DNA of 64,000 nt from Shouchella clausii (lineage in GTDB: Bacteria > Bacillota > Bacilli > Bacillales > Bacillaceae_D), in the NCBI RefSeq assembly GCF_001598215.1, contig NZ_BCXJ01000001.1:620001-684000 (forward strand). The letters run 5' to 3'. Positions 53,141 to 63,076 of the stretch are shown here, piece after piece. Below the pieces are notes generated by a model. It worked only from the letters and a program-made list of their open reading frames with translations. It ran no database searches and had not been told where the DNA came from. The stretch's first letter is position 1, and the number at the start of each line of letters is the position of its first letter. The position numbers and the translations under genes are program-made.

Positions 53141-54133
53141 TTGGCTACGATAAAGGAGATTGCTGAAAAAGCAGGTGTCTCTATTACGACAGTTTCGCGA
53201 GTGCTCAAGCAAGACCCCACTTTATCTGTGACGCAAGAGACAAGGGAAAAGGTGTATGAAACCGCGCAACGGTTAGGCTATACAAAGAAACGATTTAAAC
53301 ATTCATTAAAAAAAATTGCCTTCTTGTATTGGATTACGGAAAAAGAAGATTTGCAGGACGTTTATTTTCAAACAGTAAAGAAAGGTGTTGAGGAGGAGGC
53401 AAACGAACGGCAGCTTAACTTAACAACGTATTCGATCGGTGACGGAATTAAAGCAATTGACCCGCAAACAAAAGGCGTCATTTGCCTTGGGCGTTTTAGC
53501 AAGCGTGAACTAGACTACATTCGTACGTTAACAAATGACGTGGTGTTTATTGATACCTCGCCTGATGAAGATCATTTCGATTCTGTCCGGCCCCATCTCC
53601 GCAGAATGATTGAACGGATGATCGATTATTACATGGAAAATGGCCATACAGCAATTGGTTATATTGGCGGCAATGATTTTGACACCGATTATGGCGGTTA
53701 TATTCCCGATCGCAGAGAGCGTGCCTTTAAAGAATATATGAGGCAAAAAGGACTTTTCGATGAACGGTTTTTGTTTGTTGGCGACCAATATGCTGTAAAT
53801 GAAGGCTATGCTTTGATGAAACGAGCGATCCACTCGCTTGGGGACCAGTTGCCGACAGCATTTTGTGTAGCAAGCGACTCCCTTGCTGTAGGTTGTTTGC
53901 AAGCATTAAACGAGGAACGAATTGCGTTGCCGGAGCGGGTAAATGTATTTAGTATTAATGACGCCAGCATCGCCCAATATGTTTCCCCGCCGTTGACAAC
54001 CTTTCGGATTGATGTGAGGCTTTTGTGCCAAACGGCGATTGACTTGTTATTGGAACGGTTCGTCGATAAGAGAACTTCTCCAAAAACAGTCCTTATGTCA
54101 TGTCATCCAATCTTTCGAAAAAGTACGGGCTAG
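53141..54133 (+). CDS. ganR: LacI-family galactan operon repressor
   Basis: A 330-residue regulator: HTH TIKEIAEKAGVSITTVSRVL and a periplasmic-binding-like sensor domain (HTAIGYIGGNDFDTDYGG, ITVFSINDAS-like VNVFSINDAS, FRIDVRLLCQTAIDLL). The start is TTG at 53141, after AGAGAGGGAAG. It is directly upstream of, and codirectional with, a complete galactan-use operon, the position of GanR. The symbol rests on this context plus family. Confidence 0.85.
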   Translation: MATIKEIAEKAGVSITTVSRVLKQDPTLSVTQETREKVYETAQRLGYTKKRFKHSLKKIAFLYWITEKEDLQDVYFQTVKKGVEEEANERQLNLTTYSIGDGIKAIDPQTKGVICLGRFSKRELDYIRTLTNDVVFIDTSPDEDHFDSVRPHLRRMIERMIDYYMENGHTAIGYIGGNDFDTDYGGYIPDRRERAFKEYMRQKGLFDERFLFVGDQYAVNEGYALMKRAIHSLGDQLPTAFCVASDSLAVGCLQALNEERIALPERVNVFSINDASIAQYVSPPLTTFRIDVRLLCQTAIDLLLERFVDKRTSPKTVLMSCHPIFRKSTG

Positions 54134-54217
54134 AGTCCTAAAGGGCTATTAGACTGTAGATAAACAAGCGTTTCTCTATCAGCCTGAGTGCGGTAATCGA
54201 CTTTGTCGACAACCTCT

Positions 54218-54241
54218 AGAGCCCTTAAGGGCTCTTTTTTT
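54218..54241 (+). terminator. Terminator after ganR
   Basis: AGAGCCCTTAAGGGCTCT is a self-complementary stem followed directly by TTTTTT. Confidence 0.9.
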
Positions 54242-54246
54242 GTTAC

Positions 54247-54266
54247 TTAGTAAAATATTTTACTAA
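54247..54266 (+). promoter_or_regulatory. Perfect 20-bp palindrome, candidate GanR operator
   Basis: TTAGTAAAAT directly followed by its reverse complement ATTTTACTAA, immediately downstream of the ganR terminator and about 90 bp before ganS. LacI-family proteins bind such symmetric sites. GanR is the natural candidate. Confidence 0.6.
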
Positions 54267-54316
54267 ATATAGATATACAAATAAGTTTACTTTTTTCGTG
54301 AATGTTGTTATTTTAT

Positions 54317-54331
54317 AAGAAAGCGGTTACT
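54317..54331 (+). promoter_or_regulatory. Near-consensus catabolite-responsive element before ganS
   Basis: AAGAAAGCGGTTACT fits the Bacillus cre consensus WTGNAANCGNWNNCW with one mismatch (A for T at position 2). It lies 23 nt before the ganS start, where CcpA would repress during glucose growth. Confidence 0.45.
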
Positions 54332-54353
54332 TTTTTGATTGAGGGGATGACAA

Positions 54354-55613
54354 ATGAAAAAGAAATGGCGAATGGTGTTGCTTAGTGGAGCAGTTCTGAC
54401 CGTTGCAGCTTGCGGACCACAAGAGGATGGCGATGTTGGGGAAAGCGCTAGTGGGACATCTGCTGATAAATTAGTGATCTGGGAAGACGCTGAAAAAGCA
54501 ATTGGCATTGAAAAGGCTGTCGCTGCTTTTGAAGACATGCATGGAATTGAGATTGAAGTGATTGAAAAAGAGTATGGCGGGCAGTTAGAAGATTTGCGTT
54601 TAGATGGTCCTGCTGGTTCTGGGCCGGATGTATTGACGATTCCCCATGACCAAATTGGCACTGCCGTTGTTGAAGGGCTACTCGCTCCCTTAGAGGTCGA
54701 TGATGAAGTGACAGGCCGTTTTACGGAAGAGTCGCTGCTTTCGCAAATGGTTGACGGAGAAGTATACGGGTTGCCAAAAGCAGTTGAGACAACAATCCTT
54801 TTCTATAACAAAGAACTGGTAGATGAGCCGCCGCAGACGCTTGATGAATGGTATGAGCTATCGAAAGAGAGAGTCGCTGAAGGCGAATATGGATTTGTGG
54901 CAAAGTGGGATGAAATTTATTATGCCATGAGCGTAATCGGCGGAGGTGGCGGCTATATTTTTCCACAAAATGAAGATGGGCAGTATGATGTGAACGATAT
55001 CGGGCTGGCCAATGAAGGGGCGATTGAAGGCGGCACGTACATTCAAACCTTTTTTGAAGAAGGGCTGTTTCCTGCTGGCATTGTTGGTGAGCAAGGGACT
55101 AATGTGCTTGATTCCTTGTTCACTGAAGGAAAGGCGGTTGCGGTCATATCTGGACCTTGGTCGTTTGAGCCGTATGCGCGAGCTGGCATCGATTACGGTG
55201 TATTGCCGTTGCCTGCTTTGGCGGAAGGCGAGCCGATGAGTTCCTTTTTAGGAGTAAAGAGCTATAATGTCTCTTCCTATTCCCAAAATGCAGAACTAGC
55301 CCAAGAGTTTGTTGAATTTTTGACAAATGAAGAGAATTCACTGGACCGTTTTGAACAAACGAGGGAAATACCGCCTCTAACATCGCTAACGGATCACCCA
55401 GCCATTGCCGAAGACGAGGATGCCGCTGCTGTTTCAGAACAAAGCCTTTATGCGACCATGACACCGAACAATCCAGAAATGGCCGAAGTGTGGACGCCAA
55501 TTGACAATGCGCTAGGATTGATTGCGACAGGACGGACAGACGTACGGGAAGCATTAGAAGAAGCAGTTCAAACAATCGAGTCGCAAATCGAAGCGAACCA
55601 TAGCCAAAACTAA
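54354..55613 (+). CDS. ganS: Galacto-oligosaccharide ABC transporter binding lipoprotein
   Basis: A 419-residue family 1 extracellular solute-binding protein. Its signal peptide ends in lipobox TVAAC (Cys about residue 21), followed by an acidic linker and the maltose-binding-type fold (KLVIWEDAEKAIGIEKAVAA, GPDVLTIPHDQIG, YGLPKAVETTILFYNKELVD). GAGGGGATG precedes the ATG. In the gan operon of B. subtilis the equivalent protein (GanS, formerly CycB) captures galactan oligosaccharides for GanPQ. Confidence 0.92.
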   Translation: MKKKWRMVLLSGAVLTVAACGPQEDGDVGESASGTSADKLVIWEDAEKAIGIEKAVAAFEDMHGIEIEVIEKEYGGQLEDLRLDGPAGSGPDVLTIPHDQIGTAVVEGLLAPLEVDDEVTGRFTEESLLSQMVDGEVYGLPKAVETTILFYNKELVDEPPQTLDEWYELSKERVAEGEYGFVAKWDEIYYAMSVIGGGGGYIFPQNEDGQYDVNDIGLANEGAIEGGTYIQTFFEEGLFPAGIVGEQGTNVLDSLFTEGKAVAVISGPWSFEPYARAGIDYGVLPLPALAEGEPMSSFLGVKSYNVSSYSQNAELAQEFVEFLTNEENSLDRFEQTREIPPLTSLTDHPAIAEDEDAAAVSEQSLYATMTPNNPEMAEVWTPIDNALGLIATGRTDVREALEEAVQTIESQIEANHSQN

Positions 55614-55650
55614 GGAGCGAACGCCTCTATTAAAAGAGAAGGTGAAGCAC

Positions 55651-56949
55651 GTGAAACTTGACGAGCAACCAAACATCAAACCTGCCACGAACCATGCACT
55701 CGTGGCGGGGATGCTCGCCATTATTCCCGGAATGGGGCAAATGTACAATAAGCAATTTGCAAAAGGAACGGTTTTTTTCCTTTTTGGCGCAGCTTTTCTG
55801 TTTGTATTTAAAGACATATTCAATATGGGGTTTTGGGGATTAGCAACGCTAGGCGTGCAAACGCCAAGAGATAACTCCGTCTTTTTGTTGGCAGAAGGAA
55901 TTATTGCGGTCATTGTGGCAGCGTTTGGGCTTGCATTTTACTATTTCATGATAAAAGATGCGGTGAAGAACGGAAAACGTCGCGACGTAGGGCTTGAGCT
56001 TCATTCGATCCGCCGCCAGTACCATCATCTGCTCGATGCGAGCTTTCCATATTTGATGAGTTCACCTGCCTTTTTTCTGCTTATCTTTACAGTTATTTTT
56101 CCGATTTTGTTCAGTTTGGCGATTGCCTTTACCAATTATGATTTATACCATTCTCCACCCGCCAACTTGTTCGATTGGGTGGGGTTGAAAAATTTTCGTG
56201 ATATCTTTTCTGTCCCGATTTGGCGTTCGACTTTTTTTGACGTGCTTGGCTGGACGATTGTATGGACGCTTGTGGCGACAACGCTCCAATGCGCGTTGGG
56301 CATTTTTTTGGCGATTTTATTAAATCAACGCGATGTACGGGGGAAAGCGTTTTTCCGAACGTTTTTTATTCTTCCTTGGGCGGTGCCAGGGTTTGTAACG
56401 ATTCTTGTGTTTGCTGGCTTGTTTAATGATTCGTTTGGCGCGATTAACAACCATATTCTCGCGTTTTTTGGCATTGATGGCCTGCCTTGGCTAAATGACC
56501 CGTTTTGGAGTCGTGTGGCGTTAATCGTTATGCAAATGTGGCTAGGGTTTCCGTTTGTGTTCATTATGACGACAGGCGTCTTGCAAGCGATTCCTAGTGA
56601 TCTCTATGAAGCAGCGACGATTGATGGAGCCGGCTTTATGCAGAAATTCCGCTTGATTACATTGCCGCTTGTGCTCTATTCGATTGCACCAATTTTGATT
56701 ACACAGTACACGTTTAATTTCAACAATTTCAACATCATTTATTTGTTTAATGGCGGAGGCCCACCAATGCCAGGCTCAACGGCAGGGGGAACCGACATTC
56801 TCGTGTCGTGGATATATAAGCTAACGATGCATTCATCCCAATATGCATTGGCCGCGGCAATCACGATGTTGCTGTCGATTTTCGTTATTGCTATTGCCCT
56901 TTGGCAATTTAAGCGTACAAACTCCTTTAAAGAGGAGGATATGATGTGA
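55651..56949 (+). CDS. ganP: Galacto-oligosaccharide ABC transporter permease (MalF-like)
   Basis: About 432 residues and about eight hydrophobic helices. The long N-terminal part (two to three helices) precedes the permease core, which contains the EAA loop EAATIDGAGFMQKFRLITLP. GTG 55651 fits the AGAGAAGGTG site better than GTG 55642. It overlaps ganQ at GTGATG, so the pair is coupled. No ATPase is encoded here; as in B. subtilis a shared MsmX-type ATPase elsewhere probably powers it. Confidence 0.92.
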   Translation: MKLDEQPNIKPATNHALVAGMLAIIPGMGQMYNKQFAKGTVFFLFGAAFLFVFKDIFNMGFWGLATLGVQTPRDNSVFLLAEGIIAVIVAAFGLAFYYFMIKDAVKNGKRRDVGLELHSIRRQYHHLLDASFPYLMSSPAFFLLIFTVIFPILFSLAIAFTNYDLYHSPPANLFDWVGLKNFRDIFSVPIWRSTFFDVLGWTIVWTLVATTLQCALGIFLAILLNQRDVRGKAFFRTFFILPWAVPGFVTILVFAGLFNDSFGAINNHILAFFGIDGLPWLNDPFWSRVALIVMQMWLGFPFVFIMTTGVLQAIPSDLYEAATIDGAGFMQKFRLITLPLVLYSIAPILITQYTFNFNNFNIIYLFNGGGPPMPGSTAGGTDILVSWIYKLTMHSSQYALAAAITMLLSIFVIAIALWQFKRTNSFKEEDMM

Positions 56950-57791
56950 TGACGGTTCATATGAAAAGGCGAATCCGCTTGTTTGTGACTTATTCCATTT
57001 TGATTAGCGTGGTCATTGTGATTGCTTATCCGCTTGTGTGGACAATCGGCGCCTCCTTTAATCCTGGCAATAGTTTGATGAGCACGTCCATAATCCCAGA
57101 AAACCCAACGCTGGCCCATTATATTAATTTGCTTGGGGAGGCGTCGCACCCTTACGTACAGTGGTACCTCAATTCAATTAAAATTGGACTCCTCACTATG
57201 GGGCTAACGCTTGTGCTTGTTAGCTTTTCTGGTTATGCGTTTTCTCGGTTTCGCTTCAAGGGGAGAAAAAATGGCTTGATGCTGTTTTTGCTTTTGCAGA
57301 TGATCCCGCAATTCTCTGCCTTGATCGCGATCTTTGTGCTGGCGCAAATGCTCGGGCTAATCAATAGCCACTGGGCATTGGTGTTGATTTATGCAGGTGG
57401 TCAAATTCCGATGAATACGTTTTTGTTAAAAGGCTATCTTGATTCGATTCCCCGGGACTTGGACGAATCGGCGCGGATGGACGGCGCAAGCCATTTTCGC
57501 ATTTATGGGCAAATCATTATGCCCCTTGCGAAGCCGATACTTGCTGTGGTCGCGATCAATTCATTCACAGGCCCACTAGGCGACTTTATCTTAGCAAGCG
57601 TCATTGTCCGTGCGCCGGAAATGTATACACTCCCAATTGGCCTTTATAATTTGGTGTCCAATCCAATGGGAGCCAGCTATACGATGTTTGCTGCAGGTGC
57701 GTTGTTGATTTCCATTCCAGTTGCGCTCATGTTCTTGTTGTTGCAAAAGCAATTTGTCTCTGGATTGACACAAGGAGGCGTCAAAGGATAA
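56946..57791 (+). CDS. ganQ: Galacto-oligosaccharide ABC transporter permease (MalG-like)
   Basis: A 281-residue permease with six helices and the EAA-loop equivalent (DESARMDGASHFRIYGQIIM, then PLAKP), typical of MalG. The start is GTG 56946, 7 nt after AGAGGAGG and overlapping the ganP stop; an ATG follows immediately. It ends 20 nt before the galactanase gene. Confidence 0.92.
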   Translation: MMTVHMKRRIRLFVTYSILISVVIVIAYPLVWTIGASFNPGNSLMSTSIIPENPTLAHYINLLGEASHPYVQWYLNSIKIGLLTMGLTLVLVSFSGYAFSRFRFKGRKNGLMLFLLLQMIPQFSALIAIFVLAQMLGLINSHWALVLIYAGGQIPMNTFLLKGYLDSIPRDLDESARMDGASHFRIYGQIIMPLAKPILAVVAINSFTGPLGDFILASVIVRAPEMYTLPIGLYNLVSNPMGASYTMFAAGALLISIPVALMFLLLQKQFVSGLTQGGVKG

Positions 57792-57811
57792 ACGAAGGAG
57801 ATGGTCAGAAG

Positions 57812-59014
57812 TTGAGCTTGCGTGGCAAATGGTCGTTTGTCGTAATGCTAGTTAGTATCGTCTTATTTGGAGGTGCAGATGTGAAAGCAGCGGTTACAGT
57901 TGAACCAATTGCTGGATTGGATGATCACTTTATTAAAGGAGCCGATATCTCGATGTTGCCAGAAATCGAGGAAAACGGCGGGCGCTATTATGCCGATGGA
58001 GAACAAATTGATCCACTCGTGTTGTTAAAGGAAAAGGGCGTAAATGCTGTCCGTATCCGCATTTGGGTAGATCCTTACGATGAAAACGGCAACCCGTATG
58101 GCGGCGGGACTGTTGATGAACAGCGCGCCGTTGATCTTGCAAAGCGTGCCCATAGCCATGGTTTTCAACTGCTGCTCGATTTTCACTACAGTGATTTTTG
58201 GACAGACCCAGGGAAGCAGTTTAAGCCAAAAAGCTGGGAACAATACAGTTTTGAGGAATTAAAGGACGCTATCTATAACCATACATCAAATGTGCTTGGC
58301 CAGTTAAAAGGCGCAGGGGTTATTCCGGAAATGGTCCAAGTTGGCAATGAAATCAATGCCGGAATGTTATGGCCTGACGGCAAAAGCTGGGGAGAAGGCG
58401 GCGGTGAATTTGAAAGGCTCGCCGCATTGTTAGAAGCAGGGCTCACTGCCGTGAAAGACTGCGACCTGGGCATCCGTACGATGCTTCATTTAGCAGAAGG
58501 CGGAGATATCGATATGGCTCGATGGTGGCTCGATGAGATGGTGAATCGGGACGTTGATTTTGATGTAGTTGGTTTGTCTTACTATCCTTACTGGGATGGG
58601 GATTTCAGTAAGCTCAAACAAGTAATGGAGCTTGTTACGAACCATTACGGCAAAGGCGTCAATGTCGTGGAAACAGCCTATGGCTTTACGACAGACAATG
58701 GCGACAACTTAGACAATCTCTTTTCAAATGAACACGCACAGCTAGTCGGTTATCCAGCATCACCGCAAGGACAAGCGTCTTACTTGCGAGATTTGATGGA
58801 GACGATCCATACGGTAGGCGGAGAAGGGTTCTATTATTGGGAACCACTTTGGATTCCAGTATCTGGTTCCTCTTGGGCGAATGAGGCAGGAATGGGCTAC
58901 ATCCAAACAGAAGGAGAAGTTGGCAATGCTTGGGACAATCAAGCGATGTTTGATTTTAATGGAGAAGCACTGCCTTCATTAGATGTGTTTCACTTAGTAA
59001 ACCAATTGAAATGA
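57812..59014 (+). CDS. ganB: Secreted GH53 endo-beta-1,4-galactanase
   Basis: A 400-residue glycosidase with a Sec signal peptide cleaved near residue 26 (GGADVKA before AVTVEP). The GH53 barrel follows: IKGADISMLPEIEENGG, VRIRIWVDPYDENGNPYGGG, the acid/base Glu180 in QVGNEINAGMLWPDG, and the nucleophile Glu287 in NVVETAYGF. It cuts type I arabinogalactan or galactan outside the cell. The TTG start follows AAGGAG by 11 nt; a second TTG two codons later is possible. It is placed before ganA here, whereas B. subtilis has A before B. Confidence 0.94.
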   Translation: MSLRGKWSFVVMLVSIVLFGGADVKAAVTVEPIAGLDDHFIKGADISMLPEIEENGGRYYADGEQIDPLVLLKEKGVNAVRIRIWVDPYDENGNPYGGGTVDEQRAVDLAKRAHSHGFQLLLDFHYSDFWTDPGKQFKPKSWEQYSFEELKDAIYNHTSNVLGQLKGAGVIPEMVQVGNEINAGMLWPDGKSWGEGGGEFERLAALLEAGLTAVKDCDLGIRTMLHLAEGGDIDMARWWLDEMVNRDVDFDVVGLSYYPYWDGDFSKLKQVMELVTNHYGKGVNVVETAYGFTTDNGDNLDNLFSNEHAQLVGYPASPQGQASYLRDLMETIHTVGGEGFYYWEPLWIPVSGSSWANEAGMGYIQTEGEVGNAWDNQAMFDFNGEALPSLDVFHLVNQLK

Positions 59015-59036
59015 CAAGAAGAGAAGGAGTAGGAGA

Positions 59037-61085
59037 ATGAAGTATCCACCAGTACACCCATCAGTGGAAGGGATGATGCATGGCGGCGATTATAATCCTG
59101 ATCAATGGCTGCACATGCCAGAAATCATTGATGAAGATTTCCGTTTAATGCCCCTCGCTCATTGCAACACGTTTTCGATTAATATTTTTGGCTGGAGTGC
59201 GATTGAGCCAGAGGAAGGAGTCTATACGTTTGCATGGCTAGATGACATTATGGACCGTCTTGCCGAAAATGGTTACCATGCGATCCTGGCTACGCCAAGT
59301 GGAGCAAGGCCTGCATGGCTTTCTAAAGCCTATCCGGAAGTGCTCCGTGTCGAAGCGGACAGACGGCGGAATTTACATGGACAGCGCCACAACCACTGTT
59401 TCACTTCCCCTGTGTACCGCCAGAAAGTTAAGCAAATAAACCGCAAATTAGCGGAGCGCTACAAAGGCCATCCGGCTTTGAAAATGTGGCATATTTCGAA
59501 TGAGTATGGCGGCGCTTGCCATTGTGACTATTGCCAAGATGCTTTTCGCTCGTGGCTAAAGCGCCGTTACGACAATAGCTTGGCTAAATTAAACGAAGCT
59601 TGGTGGACTGGTTTTTGGAGCCATACGTATACAGACTGGGAACAAATCGAGTCGCCTGCTCCCCATGGGGAATCGATGATCCACGGCCATAATTTAGACT
59701 GGAAGCGATTTGTTACTGACCAGACGATTGACTTTTATCGAAATGAAATTGAGCCGATCCGCGAGTTGACGCCTGAAATCAACATCACAACGAATTTTAT
59801 GGGCAATTACCCCCATATGCGGCCGTTTCTTGGGCTAAATTACCAAAAATTTGCTGATGAATTAGATGTGATTAGCTGGGACAGTTATCCGGCCTGGCAT
59901 GGAGAAAAGCAATCGACGGAAGCACTGGCAGCAGACGTCGCCTTTGTCCATGATCTCTACCGCTCTTTAAAAGGCGGGCAGCCATTTTTGTTAATGGAAA
60001 GCACACCAAGCCTTGTTAACTGGCATGATGTGAACCGCGCCAAGAAGCCAGGCATGCATGAGTTATCATCATTGCAAGCCGTTGCCCACGGAGCAGATGC
60101 GATTCTCTACTTCCAATGGCGAAAAAGCAGAGGCTCTTCTGAAAAATTTCATGGCGCCGTCGTAGACCATGTCGGCCATGAACATACACGCGTTTTTCAA
60201 GAAGTCGCTCATCTGGGACGAACGCTCGAACAGTTGGCTCCTGTTGCTGGTTCGACCGTAGAAGCGGATGTCGCAATCATTTATGACTGGGAAAACCAAT
60301 GGGCGATTGATGATGCCCAAGCAACGAACAATATCGATAAAGGCTATGCGACCCAAGTTCAGAGCCATTATCGAAGCTTTTGGAAACAAGGTGTCCCAGT
60401 CGATGTCGTCTCAATGAACGATGACATTTCCACTTACAAAATGGTCGTTGCCCCGATGCTCTATATGCTCAAACCGGGAGTGGCTGAGCGAATCGAAGCA
60501 TATGTCAAAAATGGCGGTACGTTTATTGCCACGTACTGGAGCGGCATTGTAGATGAAACCGATCTATGTTTCCTTGGTGGTTTCCCTGGCCCATTAAAGC
60601 CAGTGCTTGGCGTTTGGGCTGAAGAAATTGACAGTTTGTACAAACATGAAACCGTACCGTTCACGTGGAATGGCGATACGTACGAGGCCCATTCATTTAT
60701 TGAACGAATTCATTTAAAAGGCGCTGAAACGATCGCTGCCTTTCAAGGCGACAGCTCGCCAACACCAGCAGTCACGAAAAACCGACTAGGCAAGGGAACT
60801 GCTTATTATATGGCGTCGGCTAACGAACAACGCTTCTACGATGCTTTTTACGAGCTGCTCATTAACGAACACGGGCTTGCGTCTTCTGTCGCAGCTTCTA
60901 TTCCGACAGGGGTAAGTGTGCAAACAAGGACGAACGGCGAATATGCGTATACGTTTTTCATGAACTTTAGCGAAGGCGAAAAGCGTCTCACACTAAATGG
61001 AGAAAAGAAGACGATTCAAGGGGAAACGATCGATCAAGTCACGCTTCGCCCATATGGGTGGGAAGTCGTGGTGGAAGCCATCTAA
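59037..61085 (+). CDS. ganA: GH42 beta-galactosidase
   Basis: A 682-residue intracellular beta-galactosidase. The A-domain barrel begins with GGDYNPDQWL; the acid/base Glu156 is in HISNEYGGACHC and the nucleophile Glu321 in LLMESTPSLVNW. The cysteine cluster of the GH42 zinc site is visible (HNHCFTSP and CHCDYC). The trimerisation domain (about residues 400-600) and a small beta-domain follow. It has no signal peptide, so it acts on imported galacto-oligosaccharides. Last gene of the operon, 22 nt after ganB. Confidence 0.95.
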   Translation: MKYPPVHPSVEGMMHGGDYNPDQWLHMPEIIDEDFRLMPLAHCNTFSINIFGWSAIEPEEGVYTFAWLDDIMDRLAENGYHAILATPSGARPAWLSKAYPEVLRVEADRRRNLHGQRHNHCFTSPVYRQKVKQINRKLAERYKGHPALKMWHISNEYGGACHCDYCQDAFRSWLKRRYDNSLAKLNEAWWTGFWSHTYTDWEQIESPAPHGESMIHGHNLDWKRFVTDQTIDFYRNEIEPIRELTPEINITTNFMGNYPHMRPFLGLNYQKFADELDVISWDSYPAWHGEKQSTEALAADVAFVHDLYRSLKGGQPFLLMESTPSLVNWHDVNRAKKPGMHELSSLQAVAHGADAILYFQWRKSRGSSEKFHGAVVDHVGHEHTRVFQEVAHLGRTLEQLAPVAGSTVEADVAIIYDWENQWAIDDAQATNNIDKGYATQVQSHYRSFWKQGVPVDVVSMNDDISTYKMVVAPMLYMLKPGVAERIEAYVKNGGTFIATYWSGIVDETDLCFLGGFPGPLKPVLGVWAEEIDSLYKHETVPFTWNGDTYEAHSFIERIHLKGAETIAAFQGDSSPTPAVTKNRLGKGTAYYMASANEQRFYDAFYELLINEHGLASSVAASIPTGVSVQTRTNGEYAYTFFMNFSEGEKRLTLNGEKKTIQGETIDQVTLRPYGWEVVVEAI

Positions 61086-61386
61086 TTGTAAAAGAGAGGA
61101 GACTCATTCGCGAATTTGGTTTGTTGCAAATAATTTCCCGCATGAATATAGGCTGTTTTTCAGTCAAGGCTGGAGGTTAAGTCGGCTACTTGCAAGCGAT
61201 TGACCTCTGCTTTAGGCGGATCAACAGTTTTTTTATGCCATCCCATTCACGTGCTCACGTTGGATAGTTTGTAAAAGAAAAGGAGGGGTATTAACGAAAC
61301 TTAGAAATGGCCTCTCTCGTAAATGTAAACCACTGTTTTGCCAGTCACAAATTCTGGTCCACAATGGACTAAATGGGGGGATCAGT
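61086..61386. other. Gene-free gap after ganA
   Basis: About 300 bp with no credible gene. A weak dyad (GAGGT..TCG near 61172 with CGA..ACCTC near 61198) followed by TTTTTTT at 61229 might act as a loose terminator; I would not rely on it. Confidence 0.35.
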
Positions 61387-61914
61387 TTGAATGTTAAAGT
61401 CGAAGAGGCGATCGAGATACTTGAACGCACGCCGGACACACTTGCTCATTATCTGTCGGGTTTGTCAGATGGTTGGCTGCACTTCGATGAGGGGGAAGGT
61501 ACATGGAATGCGATAGAAGTAGTAGAGCATCTTATTGAGGCAGAAAAGCATAATTGGCTGCCAAGACTGGCTTTTATCATTCGTGAAGGGGAGAGCAAGC
61601 CGTTCCCTGAATTTGATCGTTTTTCTCACTTGCGTAGTGGGGATAATCGTTCAGTAGCGCAAGCGTTAGCCGATTTTAAAAACGTGCGGCTGAACAATGT
61701 GCACACATTGAAAACGTGGATTGGCGACGGTTTCGATTATGAAAAGACAGGTTTTCATCCTGCATTTGGGCGCGTTAAAGCAAGAGAGTTGCTGTCGACG
61801 TGGGTCGTTCATGATTTTACGCATATTGCCCAAATAGCGCGCGTTATGGCGGAACGATACAGGGATGATGTAGGGCCTTGGCATGCGTATTTAGGTATCT
61901 TAAACAGAAAGTAG
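61387..61914 (+). CDS. DinB-superfamily protein
   Basis: A 175-residue four-helix-bundle protein. The metal-binding His residues expected of the superfamily are visible: WNAIEVVEHLIEAEKHNW in helix 2 and VVHDFTHIAQIARVM in the last long helix. Members include bacillithiol transferases and other thiol-dependent enzymes; the exact role is unknown here. The start is TTG at 61387 after GGGGGGA. It stands alone. Confidence 0.82.
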   Translation: MNVKVEEAIEILERTPDTLAHYLSGLSDGWLHFDEGEGTWNAIEVVEHLIEAEKHNWLPRLAFIIREGESKPFPEFDRFSHLRSGDNRSVAQALADFKNVRLNNVHTLKTWIGDGFDYEKTGFHPAFGRVKARELLSTWVVHDFTHIAQIARVMAERYRDDVGPWHAYLGILNRK

Positions 61915-61955
61915 CAAGCAGCGTTGCGCTGCTTGCTTAACCTTTAGACATACGC

Positions 61956-63038
61956 TTACGTGAAGTAAGATTGACCGTTTTTCAAGAAATCAATCAAGAC
62001 TGCTTGGTATTGCCTGACTGAGTCTGTATACACCATTTCATTGTCGCCATGCCAGTCATAACCAACAGGGCCAAACTCAACGGCATTTCCGCCGTACTTC
62101 GTAAAAAATTGCCCGTCGTTGGAGCCATGTTGCCCGTAAAGTGTCGCCTTTTCCAATTGTGTTTGCGCCACTAACGATTCCGCGAGCGCTTTGACAAATG
62201 GATTGTCTGCTTTTGTTTTAACAGGGCTATTGCAAATATGTGTGCGTACGACGCCGTCCGTGATTCCTTTAATCTGCCTCAAAATCTCGCTAGGCGATTG
62301 GTCCGGCAAATAGCGGATGTCCAGTGACATGTCGCATACGTCAGGCACTTTGTTGTAGACAGTGCCTCCCTGTAACTTAGCAAGGTTAATGGACGGTTCT
62401 TTGAACATGGGAGGCGCTACCTCTTGGGCGAACGGCAATTCAAGAATGGCTTCATAGAGTGCATGTGCTTTTAATATGGCGTTATTGCCTTCCCAAGGAC
62501 GGCTGCCGTGTGCAGGCTCTCCCTTGATATGAATATCAACCTGCAAGACACCCTTTGACTGAATGGCGATTCCCATGTTTGTTGGTTCGCCGCAGATGAT
62601 GAAATCGCCTCTGTGCCCTTGTTCTACTAAATAGTTGGTGCCGTAAAGGCCTCCTGTTTCTTCATCAGGGACGATTTGAAGTTGAACGCGCCAAGGGAGA
62701 GGCACGCCGTTTAACTCTGCCATTGTTTCCATCATCGCGGCTAAACCGGCTTTCATGTCCGCCGAACCGCGCCCATATATTTTTCCTTCCTTTGTGTATG
62801 GAGAAAACTGGGATCGGCGGCCTTCAATCACGTCAATATGGCCATTAAGCACAATGGTGTTGCTCCCGCTTCCAATGCTAGAGACAAGCATAGAATAACC
62901 GTTGTTAACAAGCCGTTCGACTGGCAGTCCTTTGTCACTCAGCCACTTTTCGCAAAAAGCAATCGCTTTGTTGACTCCGGCTTTGGTTGAACTATCTATG
63001 CCAATTAAATCTTTTAGCAACGGGATTGGGTCCCCCAT
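61956..63038 (-). CDS. M20-family metallopeptidase (ArgE/DapE-like)
   Basis: A 360-residue di-zinc amidohydrolase. The metal and catalytic motifs are in order: GHIDVIEG (His and Asp), GRGSADMKAG (bridging Asp), DEETGG (general base and ligand Glu), a dimerisation lid domain with KGEPAHGSRPWEG, and a late His in VGYDWHGDNEMV. TTAGGAGGAAAAAC before ATG 63038 fixes the start. The ATP-grasp gene ends 38 nt upstream on the same strand, so both are likely one transcript acting on related amide or peptide substrates. Confidence 0.9.
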   Translation of the reverse strand: MGDPIPLLKDLIGIDSSTKAGVNKAIAFCEKWLSDKGLPVERLVNNGYSMLVSSIGSGSNTIVLNGHIDVIEGRRSQFSPYTKEGKIYGRGSADMKAGLAAMMETMAELNGVPLPWRVQLQIVPDEETGGLYGTNYLVEQGHRGDFIICGEPTNMGIAIQSKGVLQVDIHIKGEPAHGSRPWEGNNAILKAHALYEAILELPFAQEVAPPMFKEPSINLAKLQGGTVYNKVPDVCDMSLDIRYLPDQSPSEILRQIKGITDGVVRTHICNSPVKTKADNPFVKALAESLVAQTQLEKATLYGQHGSNDGQFFTKYGGNAVEFGPVGYDWHGDNEMVYTDSVRQYQAVLIDFLKNGQSYFT

Positions 63039-63076
63039 GTTTTTCCTCCTAACTTCGCAAATGGTATGATACTCGA

